Part shown: piece after piece, positions 44,801 to 57,761 of the stretch
How the letters are laid out: every line of letters starts with the position of its first letter
Position numbering within the stretch: the first letter of the stretch is position 1
Assembly: GCF_011745365.1 (NCBI RefSeq)
Contig: NW_024468913.1
Coordinates: forward strand, 3,906,001 to 3,970,000
DNA: 64,000 nt
Source: Cryphonectria parasitica EP155
Taxonomy: Eukaryota; Ascomycota; Sordariomycetes; Diaporthales; Cryphonectriaceae
Reading direction: 5' to 3'
The notes under the pieces: model-generated
Told to the model about the DNA's origin: nothing
Seen by the model: the letters and a program-made list of their open reading frames with translations, nothing else
The model's database searches: none
Position numbers and translations under genes: made by a program

Positions 44801-46795
44801 CCAGGTCCCAGCTATCCCACAGGGGGTGCTGGCGGGTATCTGGCAGCTCGGGCCACGACTGCGGGTGACAGCCGTACACCGACATAATCCTCTGCGCCAG
44901 TAGGAAATTTCGAAACAGTGCGGCGACCATGAGGTCCTGCCTGAAGAACTTCCTGAACAGGTGCCGAGGGAGCGTGGTCCAGGCAATGGTGTCGGTGATG
45001 GCGGTGAAGATCCAATTGAGCTCGCCCAACGGGGTGCGCCTCTCCTGAAGGCGACCCGGGAGCTTCTTTGCCCTCTCTGGGGAGATATCGGTCTTGAGCG
45101 GGTTCTGCAGGGCAAAGAACCACAGGGCCATCTCGATAGGCGTGGTCAGGCACGAGGTGAAGAGGTCGGCGGGGAGCTGGGGATTGGTCGGCAGGTTCTC
45201 CTTGGCGGCGCACGCAGCGAGGTGGATATAGGGGGTGAAGTTGACCTTCTCGTAGTTGGGGTCGCGGGCAGCAGCATCGGCTTGTTCGCGCTCGTGCTTA
45301 TCGGCAAACCGATGGAAGTTGTTGACGATGTTCCCAGCTTCGGAGCAGTCCCACACAAAGATGGTCGGAGCAGCCAGCCACGATTGCAGGTCGTAGAGCG
45401 AGACGGGGATGTACTGGGTGTAGTTCTTATTGAAGACCCATAGCTCGCCTGACGCCGTGGGTTTGGGAACGCCATGACCGTTGTAGTGCAGTAAGACCCT
45501 CTCATCCTTCGCATTACGACGGAGTGAGATGCAGAATTTCTTGGTCTCCTCGACTGACGGGTCCAGATACTGCTTGTACCGCGTTCTTATCGCGAGAGTC
45601 TCGTACTGTGCCTGGAGCGCCTTGCCGATGTTCTCAAGAGCTTTCTGTACTGGGGGTACGGTAGGATCCTGCCATGCCTCCAGCTTTGCGCCCGGGTTCG
45701 TCTTCAGCTGGTCTGGAGGTTCGACGCCGATATTAAGACAGACGGCGAGTGCTGCAGAAACGGTCTTTAGACGATCTCTCATCCGCCAGTCCTGGATGGT
45801 GAACGGCTCCGCCTTGGGTCTCCCCGTCGTGTCGTGCCTCTTGTCCGTGTAATACATGTACCATCCCTGCGTCTCAAGGTCAGCTTATACTGGTGCCAAA
45901 AAGGGTCTGGATGAAGTAGTAACGTCATAAATCGGGCAGCAGGAGAAAACAAAGCCAAGATGCCCAAGTTTGGATCAGGTCGCGTGTATGAAGCAGGCAG
46001 ATCAGCCGCTACTACTGCCAGCTGCAGCAACAGCCGCAGCGCATTGACTTATAGATGCACTTGGTATGAAAGAAAGAAAAAAAGGTGCAAGGGCGAGAGA
46101 GGGGGGGAGGGGGGGGCAGTATATAAAGACCAAGAAGAGAAGCCTCTCACATTAGCAAGTTGAGATATTATGTCCTCGCTCTGGTAATGTCCATCGAAAC
46201 CATGCCTCATGCCAAAATCCTCCGCGGCAGCTACGATGGTCTGCTCGTCGTTGGAGTTCTCGGCGCTGCTGTCGAGCCCACGAGACGGATGCTCGCTCCT
46301 GGTGCGCAGCAGCTGTGGTTTTGCGGGCCTGCGGGCGGCCTGGGGTCGCTGGTGGTCGAAGCCGTTTGTGGCCAGCAGGCCTGGGTCTTTGTGATTGTCG
46401 CCTGGGGCGCTAGAGGGGCGCGCATGGTTGCTGGTTGAGCTGTGCCTGGAGGCGGCGGCGGCAGCATCAAGGGCCTGGGCCTGGGCGCGTGCTGCCGTAG
46501 ACATCTTTGCCTGGGGGTCAGGTCGGGTCGGGGCTGCGCCCGAAGAGGATCTGACGGCGGAGGGCATGTTGTCGAGGGTGCCGCGCGCAAGGTGGGAGGA
46601 GGAGGAAACAGTTCTGGCGGGGCGGGCGGAAAGGTCGGAGGATGGCGAGAGGAGCTGTTGGTGCCTCGACTGGGCAGGAGGTTCGACGGTGGAGGCGGGG
46701 TTGGCGGGGTTGTGAATGTGATTGTGGTACAGTTGTTGACGCTGTTGCTGGCGGGCGAGCTCGGTACCGGAAGAGGTGGTTGTGACGGCGGTCAT
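41887..46795 (-). CDS. KOG1: KOG1/Raptor, TORC1 scaffold subunit
   Basis: Three exons: 46795-46151, 45866-42235 and 42106-41887. Introns are 284 nt (GTGAGA...ACGCAG) and 128 nt (GTAAGT...CCACAG). The product is 1498 aa. Residues 1-215 are a low-complexity Ser/Ala/Gln-rich extension. The Raptor N-terminal caspase-like domain follows (about 219-420), with His-Tyr-Asn-Gly-His-Gly-Val-Pro near 344 and Val-Trp-Asp-Cys-Ser-Glu-Ala-Gly near 388. Then come HEAT-like helical repeats (about 480-900) and seven-bladed WD40 repeats at the C-terminus (about 1110-1490), finishing in the small last exon with Gly-Ser-Pro-Ile-Ser-Ser-Thr-Ala-Phe-His-Pro-His. Raptor presents substrates to the Tor kinase in the nutrient-responsive complex TORC1 at the vacuole. 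Size and domain order are normal for Pezizomycotina. Confidence 0.95.
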
Positions 46796-48297
46796 GTTGA
46801 AGATGATGTTCGCCTTCGCCTACTGCGGCTCCACCATCCTCGTTCGTCTGACAACGCCTTGAGTTCCCAGACTGGTCGCTTGTCCTCGAGATGTGGGAGG
46901 GGAATGGGGACAATGCTTGCAGGACGTCAAAAGGCTGCAGTCAAGAACTGGTAGCCAGGATCAAAAGGGTTGAGCGGCGCCAACAATCGCCGCCTGGTGA
47001 CGCAGGCGTGTGAGAAAGTCAAGTCAGCGTCTGCGTTCACCTAATGTTCATTCCCGGCCGTTGGGACTGGACCCGCAAAGATGATGGAAGTCAAGTGGGA
47101 GGGCCAGCCGCGAACATCACGTAATAGGGTGGGTATAGTTCCGGCTGCCGGGTGCTAAAGGTGCTGGGGGGGCTGGGGTGCTGTGGTGTCTGCGTTTCTG
47201 GGTACGGCGCACGAATTGGCAGGCTGGGGGGCGGGGGGCGGTTGCTGAAGGTTTGTTTGGTTCTGGGGCCTGCAGGCAGGTGCGTCGATGTGCGTATGCC
47301 AGTGAATTGTGCTACTAGGCACTGGCTGTAGACGAGGACACGGCCTGCTATTTTATTAATTTTCTGTCAGGTGAAAACAGGACAGCTATATATCCAGATT
47401 GCGGTTTCACTCCAGGCCTGATGTCCTGCACTGGTCATGTTCTACAAATTGTGCGTACCTTGTGTGAAGCACCACGGTGGGCGAAGGTTGCGCAAACCCA
47501 GCTCTGCGCAAGATGATACAGAAGGGAAGAAAAGACGAACCTGTACCAACCAATCAAAGAGGGCCCTAGGAACGTTTTCCGTTGGCTACATTTCCGGCAG
47601 GCAAGTCAGAGTCAAATAAATGTGCCAAGTGCGCCTACGAATGTACCAGTAGTACTATGAACATATGTATGACCGCTTCGTGGCGCGTGCGCTGGCCTTC
47701 CCCTCTTCTTCCCCTTCTCTCTAGTTGAAGATGTAGAAGAGAGGAAAAGCACCCAAGCCCCCCATGTCTCAACGCGTGGGTGAGGTCCCCACTTTGTTCT
47801 GGAAGATGGAAGACCTGGCCCAGCCAGCTTTTGTATGTATGTGGCATAGTACGACTGTTAAGGCAAGCCAGAAGGCCAGCTTCATGTCTATCGATAACGT
47901 TAACATCCTAATACGGTTCTCACCCACTTTCAATGAAATTGCATCACACGCACTGTAGGGGAGGTGCACCGGCAAGTCTCGTCAGCCGTGCCAGACTATG
48001 TACAATCAAGCCTAAAGCATACTCTGCGCGACAGATCTGACGCTGGATGAGTCTGGGTAGCAGCAAGAATCATCGATCGCACACAGCTATGCCCTTCAGA
48101 AAGATGTAGTATGGAGTTCTGACAACGATTTCATTTAGAATATAACAAGAGACCGTCGTCTGCATTTTTATAATAAGGTAGTAGGGATGTGTTTGGCCCA
48201 GGCAAACGAGAAGAGGCTTATAGTATGATAGGGGTCGTGGCAATAGCCCGCCCAGAACAGAAAGAGAGAGAAGAAGAGAAGAAAAATAAAAGAAAAA

Positions 48298-48338
<41 letters not shown>

Positions 48339-50836
48339 AACGCTGACAGAAGGGCCGGTCGCCGAAACGAAGGTCTTGTTCGAAGATCTTGATTATTATA
48401 TGGAGGGATCGCATGAGCTCATGGAGAAAACAAATCTCGGCATGGACAGGTTGGGTATGTGGGTGGGTACGGGAACATCTGTAGGACCCTGTACGGAGGA
48501 GCACCGATCCTGTTGATGTTCTGTAAATTTCCCTAGGGCTCAAAGTTGCGCATGTAATTTTGTGACCCCCCTTCTCTTCTCCCCTTTCCATGTCAAGGCC
48601 GTCCCGTCTCTCTTACTATTACTCATGCTACTGTGTTACGCACATGCCATGCAGTGATTACTACTGTAATAGTATAATAAGTACTTCAATGCAATAATCT
48701 TTCCATACTAAGATGGAGATCAAACGGCGGGTCCACAGAGGGTCTGTATATGGCGAGGCGACAGCAACGGTGAATGTCGATCCTATCATCTTGAAAGTCA
48801 GCTGTAGCTATATGCGATGCAATGCAGATGTTTGTGCTGCAACACATTGCAGTGCAATGCAGTACTACCTTCAGTACAGTGCATGTTCCTCCTGAGCAGG
48901 ATCGTTTGCCGCAAGATTCTTTCTTTCGAAGGAACGGACCGTGGCTTGACGAGATGAGACAAGAGAGATGCACCGCCTTTTGGGGTCCAAAAAGACCACC
49001 CCAGGGGATTCAGCACAAGTCCCCAGGAGAGTAACGACACAAGAATCCTGGCCGTACTTGTGGTGTGGTTTCCATACAAACTTTGGCCCTACCATGTACT
49101 ACATGGGGTGGTGATGGTGGTATTGGATGGGGGAAAAAAGAGGGTGTGTGCAATCACATCACATTGCACATGCGTCTAAGATAGCTGACAGCCCCTACAT
49201 AGGAGTGAGAGATTATTTATAGCAACACAACAGCCAGCCAAAAGATGATGCTCATTAGTTTGAAGAACGAATTCGAAACTAACATGATAGGCCATAGCAC
49301 ACAGTGTCCTCGAAATTGGAGGTCTTACAATCACGGACTTGACATTTCCAACCAGCGAGTACATGAAACATTTATCAACTATGATTAATCAGGGTTGGAA
49401 ACTGAAACGAGGCTGGCGAACCTCGGTCGATGTCAGTTTTTTGGGGTTCGAAAGAAGAAAAGATAATCAGAAGTACAAAGTGAAACTTGCTGGCAAGCTA
49501 CGACTGTGGTACTGTGGTACGCCGCTCAGGCAGCCGAGTCTGTACTGCCTGCGTAGTAGTAGGGCATCAGAGCGGCTCTCTCTACCAGTTACGGCCCAGG
49601 CACGCCCAGGGTACCGAGCCCACTACACCGTACCACATGTGTGTACAGGCGCAGGGCCCTTGCTGCAGCCCCACTCGTACCTGAACCTGCAGCCTGCAGG
49701 GAGTGCGGAAGGGCTCTAGCGTTCCACAAAGATGCATACCTTGGGCAGCCCAGGTTGGCCCTCACTGGGCTAGGACCCTGTACGCTGTAATAGTATAGTG
49801 CACCATAGCCTGCTCGCTCCCTCTCACTGGCTTGCCAGCCCTCCCGACCGTCGGCTCAGCACATCTCAGGCGCCGGTCCAAAACCCTCCTCTCTGTTCAT
49901 CAGGGACCAGGGCAGGCAGGGGGCTGTTGTATGTAGTGGAGGTCCTCCTCACAACGAAATATGCTTCGCACCCAAACCGTGCCATAAGCCCAGGTGCCAG
50001 CCCGCCAGCGTCCCCCCCCCCCGAACTTGGCCTTTCTCCTTTCGCATGCCAGTCCCCATTTACTGCAATTCCCATCTACCACCCCCATCCTATCGCTCGT
50101 CTGAGCCGCCCTTTTTTTATTTTCCTCTTTGCCCCCCCTTGACTTTTATACTCGAGGACTGGGTTCGACAGGTGACGATGAGATGTTAATGGGCTCTGAC
50201 GACTAATTCGTTTGCTCTTTATTGTTTGGACCTCTCAGCCTCGAACCCTCGACGTTCTCTCGCTGATTTGGATATCCCGACGATCGCATCTCTTGGCCTC
50301 GCTTCGCCTCACCTCCTCCAACTTGCCCTCAACCTCGCTCGAACTCCACCGGGCACCACGAGCCGCGCCCGTTCGTCGATCCAGCGATCAAGCGTCCCAA
50401 ACTCTTCTTCTCTGTTTTTGTGCCAGGCCTCCAAGCCTGGAGTTGATTGTTCCCTCAAGTCGAGGTGTGGGTCGTTTAGGAGGAAGTCAGGGACATCGCC
50501 AGCGACCAAGTCCCCGATGTGCCTCTATTTCCAGCCCTCTTCAGTCTCGACAACGCACCATCCACAACCTGTTCCGCCGCTCCTGTGCACCACCCACGAT
50601 CTCGATTTCTCTTGCTCTTGCCGCCTCCTTGCAGCTCGTCTCTCCGATCTCACATTCAGCCTCAGCCTCGATCCGTTCCGTATTCCCAATTTCTCATCGC
50701 CTCGCTCACGTCTAAGCCGGATCACTGCGCTCGCCTCGCCCCTCCCGTCCGCCATCGAGGCGTAGGGTCGTTCCCACCAACCCCCTGCCCACCTCCCTCT
50801 TCAACGACGACGGCATCCCAGCTTTGACGGCTAGCC
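46796..50836. other. 4 kb divergent intergenic region, no gene recognised
   Basis: Between KOG1 (-) and the Tea1-like gene (+). It contains G-rich DNA near 47160-47240, an A36 tract (48301-48336), several GCAATGCAG-type words at 48800-48870, and from about 50200 a CT-rich stretch that is probably the Tea1-like leader. Open frames (for example 49339-49719 and 50226-50765, the latter without an ATG start) show no family features. Confidence 0.5.
48301..48336. repeat. Poly(A) tract, A36
   Basis: Uninterrupted A run at the end of an A/G-rich stretch. No retroelement body or target duplication is visible upstream. Confidence 0.85.
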
Positions 50837-53800
50837 ATGGCTTTTCTTTTCAAATCAAAGAAGCACCAGGATCGGGCGCTGGCCGGCGGTCGCGAGGGTA
50901 TCAATGGCTCTCAGGGCTCTATGCAAAGCCCAGATGCTCGCGCGAGGGTCGTCAGGGACGAGAAGGCCAACACACATAGGTCGACGCCCACTGGCAGCTT
51001 GAACTCCATCGACAACGACGGCAGCAACGCGAGTCCCGATCAGGGTTTCAACCCCAATAACCTCCGCCGCGCCCAGACTGGCGACCCGACGCCTCAGATG
51101 GCCAATGAAAGCCCACAACAGGTAATTAAACCTCCCCCCCCCCCAAACATGTCACTTGCTGCTCGCTTTCCTCGTTTGTCGCCTTGTACTTTCTTCCTGT
51201 CTGCTGCGCCGCAGCAGCCTGCAGCCTGCTTCCCGCTGACTTCGCTCGTTCTAATAGATGCGCAACGGCCCCTCGCAGACGAGCCCGAACTCATCGCTGT
51301 ACCCTTGGTCCCAACGAAAGTTGAACTTCACATCCCCCCACCCGGGTCCCTTCCCCCGCTATGGCGCCGCCGCCAACGCGACCTCCTCCAAGGAGGGCGA
51401 TATGTATGTTATGGGAGGCTTGATCAATAGCTCTACCGTCAAGGGAGATCTCTGGATGATCGAGGCGGGAGGCAGCCTGTCGTGTTATCCGTTACCCACC
51501 ACGGCCGAGGGCCCTGGTCCAAGAGTTGGGCATGCAAGTCTTTTGGTCGGCAACGCGTTTATTGTCTACGGAGGTGATACAAAGATTGAGGATAACGATG
51601 TACTCGATGAGACCCTCTACCTATTGAATACATGTAAGCCCACCCCCCGCCAAAAACCATTGCTGCCACCCCTTCTTTTCTTTCCCCTTCCCTTTTCCTT
51701 CCTTCTTCTTGGGCTTTCCTGTCTTACTGACCTGTCTCAAGCAACACGACAATGGTCAAGGGCCCTACCGGCCGGGCCACGGCCCTCGGGTCGATATGGC
51801 CACACCTTGAATATTCTGGGATCCAAAATCTACATCTTTGGCGGCCAGGTCGAAGGCATCTTCATGAACGATATGGCTGCATTCGACCTGAACCAATTAC
51901 AGATGACCAACAACCGGTGGGAGATGCTCATGCTGAACAATGATTCCGGTGCTGCAGGCCCGAGCAAGGTCCCACCAGCAAGGACCAACCACACGATGGT
52001 CTCTTTCAACGACAAGATGTATCTGTAAGTCTTTTCAACATCCAATTGAGAGTGATCATTTTCCTTTGTGGCGGCGGCGTTTCTGATTTGAAGTACTACA
52101 GATTTGGAGGCACAAACGGTTTCCAATGGTTCAACGACGTCTGGTGTTACGATCCAGCGACAAACGCATGGACGCAATTGGATTGTATCGGCTATATTCC
52201 TGTGCCTCGTGAGGGTCACGCCGCCGCGCTTGTCGACGATGTCATGTACATTTTCGGAGGTCGGACCGAAGAAGGCGCCGACCTGGGAGATCTGGCAGCT
52301 TTCCGCATCACGTCTCGTCGCTGGTATACTTTCCAAAATATGGGGCCGTCCCCGTCGCCCCGCTCAGGTCACAGCATGACGACAGTCGGCAAGATGGTGG
52401 TCGTGGTCGGAGGTGAGCCGAGCCAGGCAGCTCCGCCGGTGAACGATCTCTCCATGATCTACATGTTGGACACTACCAAGATTCGATATCCCAGCGATTC
52501 ACAGATACAATCACAGAGGACGCCCGGACAACGGCGGCCCAGCATGGCCGAACCACCATCGCAGTACGCTCGCAGCGCGCCATCCCGAGAGGGCTCCCAG
52601 GGGCCACCAGACCAGAGGAGGATCGTCCCAAGGGATGGAGGTATAGCGAACAGCCCAAATGGTGTGAGAGGCATCAATGCACCCGACGCAAATGGTGTCA
52701 GTCCACCTGGGTCCGGGGCACGTGGGCCCAGGGGTCCTGCAGGACCACCCCCGAGCGGGCCGCCTCCGCAGGGCCAACCTCCAAGACCGGGAGTGAACTC
52801 ACGACCTGGCAGGAACACTTCTCTGGAGAGGAACGACTTGCCGGGCGCCACGTCAAGTCACTCGCCTCCAGTACAACAAGAAAAGGCGGACAACTCAGGA
52901 GTCAATGGACGGCGCACCCCAACATCCCAAGCGGCCAGGTCGGGCCCCGGGAGCGAGACCGTGGCTGCCGAGGCTGCTGCTGCGGGGGCGGCGGCGGCGG
53001 CGGCGGCGACAACGACGACAACGACAAGAAGCGGGAGGGGGACGCGCCAGACACGAGGACAAGGCTCGATGGACAGCACAACGGACTCGGCTTCCAGAGG
53101 TGTTGTCACGTCCCCACCGGCGTCCAGCTCAGGCCCCTCTCCAGCTACAGCTCCAGCTGCGGCCGCGACTGCCGCTGCTACTGCTCCCGCTTCGAGTCCA
53201 GCTGTGACAATCTCGACCGCTGCTGCAGGACCGCCGCCAGCCAGGCCGGCCTCTCCACCCCCACCTACACGACAGCCCAGCAACCCAGTATCTCGGCGGT
53301 CTTCGATGCGCAACTCACAGACAGTGGCTCTCTTGAAGGAGTTGGACGCAGCACGCAACAGAAACGCCTGGTATGCATCGGAACTGGAGTTGGCTAGGAA
53401 ATCCGGCTATGTCGCAAATGCGTCCCTGAGCCCGGTTCTGGACAGCCGTGGCGCAGAGACGTTTGATGATGACGACAAGCCGCTAATCGAAGCCCTGCTG
53501 GCTATGCGGACAGAAGTTGCTAATGTGCAGGCTTCCCTCGACAAGCAAGCCGTGCTGGCTTCCAAGCACATCGCCGAGGCCGAAAGACAGAGAGATGCTG
53601 CTATCCAGGAAGCTGCACATGCGAAAGCGAAACTGGCAGCATTCAGTAGCGGCGATTCCGCCGCTTCTTCGTACCCGGATGCCGACCGCGAAGGAGACGG
53701 TCGGTCCAACGAGCTCGGTCGCAAACTCGCTACAGCGCTGACTGCCCAGCGGGAGCTGCAGAACGCCCTGGATCGAATGTCGACAGACGTGGATGCTGAG

Positions 53801-55699
53801 AGGCGCGCTCGCAAGATTGCGGATGACACGGTAGCTGCCGCTGAAAAGCGTATGGCTGCCCTGGAGGCGTACAAGCAGCGGAGCTCATCAGAACTGGAGC
53901 AGCTGAAGGCGGAACTGCATATGGTGCAACGCGAGGCAAGAGAACAGTCCGTACTCGCCCACGAGGCTCAAGCCGCTCTGCAATTGCTGCAGGCGGAGAA
54001 GACGCGGTTTGAGACGCAATACCACGAGGCTGTTGGCAGCTCCAAGGATCACAACGACACGATGGAGTCCCTCCGCGACGCCATCCTGGCATCGGCTGAG
54101 ACCAAGGCTCATCTGGAAGCGAAGCTAGACGAGGAACGAGCACTCCGGGAGAAGGTCGAGAACAAGCTGACAAAGCTGAAGGCCGAGCACGAGGCACGGA
54201 CCGCCGAGCTGGTGGCAGCGACTCAACGTCTGAGGGACGCCGAGGAACTTGCCGAACGTCATGCGAACGAGGCGCGGACACACCGACAGGTGGTTCTGGC
54301 TGGCCTGGATAGGATCTCGACCCGCGACGCCTCATCAACTGGCCAGGTAGACAACAGCCGAGTTTTGGCGCTGCAGAGCCAGCTTGATGCTGCCAATGCT
54401 CTGGTCAAGAGGTATCAACAAGAGGCCGACGCGGCTTCGGACAGACTGCGTGCTGCGGAGGAGCGGATAGCAGGCCTCGAAGCATACCAGGAGCAAGCCA
54501 GTAGGGAAGGCGTTACGATCCGGAGGCAGTTACAAGGTACTCTCAGGGAGACGCAGTCGCTGCAGGCTGCCAACTCGGACCTCAAGCACCAACTCGCCAG
54601 TCAGCAACTCGAGGCCAACGCGATCACCGTGCAGCATAACACGCTCAAGGACATTCTCGTTGAACGAGGTATCAGCCCCACCAGTGTTCTCAGCCGGACT
54701 CGGTCCATCACGAGCCCACGCGAGGGGTCCCCAGAACTGTCTAGAGTACGCGACCTGGAGAAACAGCTGGCTGCATCCCTTGCCGCCCATGAGGAGACGA
54801 AGCAGACGATGTCCTCCCAGTCTCACGAGTCCGAGGCGCGGTACCGCGAGAAGCTTACCCAACTCGAGAACGACTATCAGTCGGCTGTGCACTACGTCAA
54901 GGGCACCGAAAAGATGCTCAGGCAGCTCAAGGAACAACTGTCGAAATACAAGACGGAGAGCTCGCGGCTGAAGGAGGAGCTATCTGATCTGGAGAGAAAG
55001 GGTACCGCCGCCGCCGGTGGCGATGCGCCGGCGGACTGGGAGGACGAGCGCCGGCAGCTACACAGCAAGATCGAGGAGCTGCAGGACGAGATCACGTCGT
55101 CCTCCTCGCAGCTCGAGCAGCAGCTGCAATCGGTGCGCCAACAGCTCGCAGATGCCCAGCGTGCAGCGCGGGACAACGAGAGCGCCAGCGCCCGCCTCGC
55201 CGCAAGCAAGAGAGACCTGGAGCAGCTGCAGCAAGAAAACGCGCTTCTCGAGCAGCGCGCTCACGATGCCGAGAACAAGGTGTCGATGCTCCTGGACCAG
55301 GTCGAGACCTCTGTGACCAACTACCGGCGCAGGAGCAGGCAGCTTCCCAGCATCGGCTCGACCGACCAGATGGCCGCCGCCCTGGCCAATGAGTCTGCCA
55401 CCAACGGCGGGGGTCATTCGCGCAAGGAGAGCTCGGAAGCAGGGTCGGTCTACAGTCCCATGGGTGACGCGCGCAATAGTGCTGCGCTGGACAACCTGGC
55501 CAATGAGCTTGAGACGCTGCGCACCCACTGGGAGGCGACCAAGAATTATCGCCTCAGCAACACGTTTGATTTCGAGACAACGCCGGCAACAGCACCCTCG
55601 GACCCGGCTGGCACGAAGGACGAGGGCAAGGGGAAGACAGACGAGGGTTTGGGACTGAGTGAAAGCCTGGCTGATTGGAGAAAGAGGCTGGACTCTTAA
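50837..55699 (+). CDS. Tea1-type kelch-repeat cell-polarity protein
   Basis: Four exons: 50837-51121, 51258-51633, 51742-52024 and 52102-55699. Introns are 136, 108 and 77 nt. The second uses a CTCAAG acceptor, which is the only one that gives the conserved Leu-Asn-Thr-Ser-Thr-Arg-Gln-Trp. The product is 1513 aa. Six kelch repeats (about 120-440) are marked by Gly-Gly pairs and spaced Tyr/Trp, as in Met-Tyr-Val-Met-Gly-Gly, Ile-Tyr-Ile-Phe-Gly-Gly and Met-Tyr-Ile-Phe-Gly-Gly. A Pro/Ala/Thr-rich linker (about 450-715) follows, then a very long coiled coil (about 716-1391). In fission yeast Tea1 and Aspergillus KelA, this architecture rides microtubule plus ends to the cell tip and marks the site of polar growth, where it recruits formin. 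An Ala run followed by a Thr run in the linker comes from simple repeats near 52980-53030. Confidence 0.9.
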
Positions 55700-57595
55700 A
55701 AAAAAATTAAAAAAAAAAAATAACTTGGTGATCCGGAGGGTCTGTCTGTCTTGTGCCAACCTCCTGCCTGCGTTGAGGGGCGTTCCTCGATCATCCCAAT
55801 TGCACGGGGCGTCCCTTGACGGTTTCACGAATTGGCGTTTGGAATTCTTTTTCTCTTTTCTTCTTTCCTAGGGAAGACACCCTATTTTTATGTAATGTTT
55901 CTTCTATCAAGCCTCTATTTTTCTTCTTCTTCTTCAAACCACTTACTTCTCCCTCTGCAATGTTGACATTCTCGCTTGTCCGCTTGGTCACATCACTCTC
56001 CCAGGGGGAAACGGAGCTCCCTCTTTGGTATTTTATTCCTTTGTTTTCTTCAGGATTGCCTCTTGCTGTTTCCAATTGTTGCATACCCCCGCATTACTTA
56101 TTCACACATCACCCATGAGTTCCCATGTGAATGTCAGAATTGAAAGAGGAAAAAAAATAACAACAGATAATTGGGTTCTTGGCGGGTGGAGGGGTTTCTT
56201 TGTGTATGTATGTATGTACATATGTACGATAACATGGTAGATGTTTGTTTTCTTCACCTTTTTCCTGCCGCATTGCTGTGGTGGTCGTATTGACAATACT
56301 GAGAGAAGTGCCGTGCGCATATGGTGTTGTGTATTCAAAACGTGTTTGACAAGTATTACAAAATGTTGTTGCAGTTCGTTCATCACCCGTGCGGCCCCTT
56401 GGTGTCGTCGTTCTGCATCGAAAAGATGCTCTTCCTGCTTGGCTGTCGTATCATGTTCGTTTACTATATATCTTTGCTCTGTGCTTCGGGTTACTTGTCA
56501 CAGCACGAGATAAAATACTCGGTCAATTTCACTCCAACATTCCATCATCTTTAGTACTTTGATCGGCATGTATACAGCCATACTTTCTTGCGCACAAACA
56601 CAACCTCGAGGCAGATTGAATCAAGTAGAGTCTCTGAACAGGTACAACATGGCGGTCTCAATGTGTATACGGTTTTAGGTTGAGCTACAGTTTCCTTTGC
56701 TTGCTTGCACGGCTTGCTGAGATTCTTGTGTGATTTTTGATAAGTGTAAATGGATTCTTTCAGCATTGCGAGCTTAGATTAATTGTTTTCACAACTACTC
56801 ATCATAACATAGAATATTATGTGTGAACACTAACTCGTAGAAGTCGTTGATTGAACTGGTGAGGCATTATTAATATAATTGGGTTTCAAGACTCTGAAGT
56901 CATCATTAAAAGAAATAAGCAGGTTGAAAGCATATTTGATCATGTCCACAACTATGCAATAGTGAACATCAAGCAACGAAGGTGCTGTCAAATAACTTAA
57001 ATATATTACATGGAATGCGCTGTTGATAATGCAGTCTGGATAGTCTTTCACACAGACATCAATATACAATAGAGCGAGTATCCTTCATTGGGTTGCAACA
57101 CTGGCTGCTGCTGTGGCATATTCGACAATCATTGACAAGTCTTTCACTTTAGAACAAATAATACTGAACAATCTCAGCCAGACCTGTGCCACATGATCAT
57201 ACAAGAAATCATGCCATTTGAGAAGCAAATTTTGGAGACGTGCAGAATAAGAATATTCAAATTCAAGCAGCCATGCCTAAGTATGTAAGTATGTATGTAA
57301 GTACTTCAGAATGAAAAGTCCATGTCACAACTAAATGGCCAAATACAAATCAAAACCTCCCGCCTCCAGTTGGTTTCCCTTCCCCCACACAAAGGGGCAT
57401 CAAGCACTATACCACCAGAATGCAAGGTAACGTTACCCAACTCATCATCATCAAATCAACATCATGAATAACAACATGAGAGATGCATACAATATGACCA
57501 CCAACCAGCGAAATGAAGCAGATCAAGCAGACTAGACATTACACACGACAAACAGCAACTCACCCACCCACTCTCGGCAGAAGAGCATGGGAGTG

Positions 57596-57642
<47 letters not shown>

Positions 57643-57761
57643 GACAAAAAAAAAGGAAAGCAAAAAGCCAAAAGCAGCGCAGAGCAGATCTCCTCGAGTT
57701 AGTCAAAAACACATGGGCAGGCTGTCTGGACCCCTCCCAGGCCTGGCCGTTGAGCAGGTAA
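55700..57761. other. AT-rich intergenic region, no gene recognised
   Basis: Downstream of both the Tea1-like gene (+) and the O-methyltransferase (-). From about 56500 to 57480 the DNA is clearly richer in A+T than the rest of the window and has only short open frames (for example 56830-57069, minus). It ends in an A44 tract. It could be a decayed element or simply 3' intergenic DNA. Confidence 0.45.
57596..57639. repeat. Poly(A) tract, A44
   Basis: Longest homopolymer in the window, 122 nt beyond the O-methyltransferase stop codon. On that gene's strand it is a T44 in the 3' flank. Confidence 0.85.

Noticed and set aside
49339..49719. 126-codon open frame in the KOG1-Tea1 intergenic region
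   Set aside because: Composition is unlike neighbouring genes and there is no domain or family block.
50226..50765. 179-codon open frame just before the Tea1-like gene
   Set aside because: No ATG start in frame; Ser/Pro/Leu-rich translation of a CT-rich leader.
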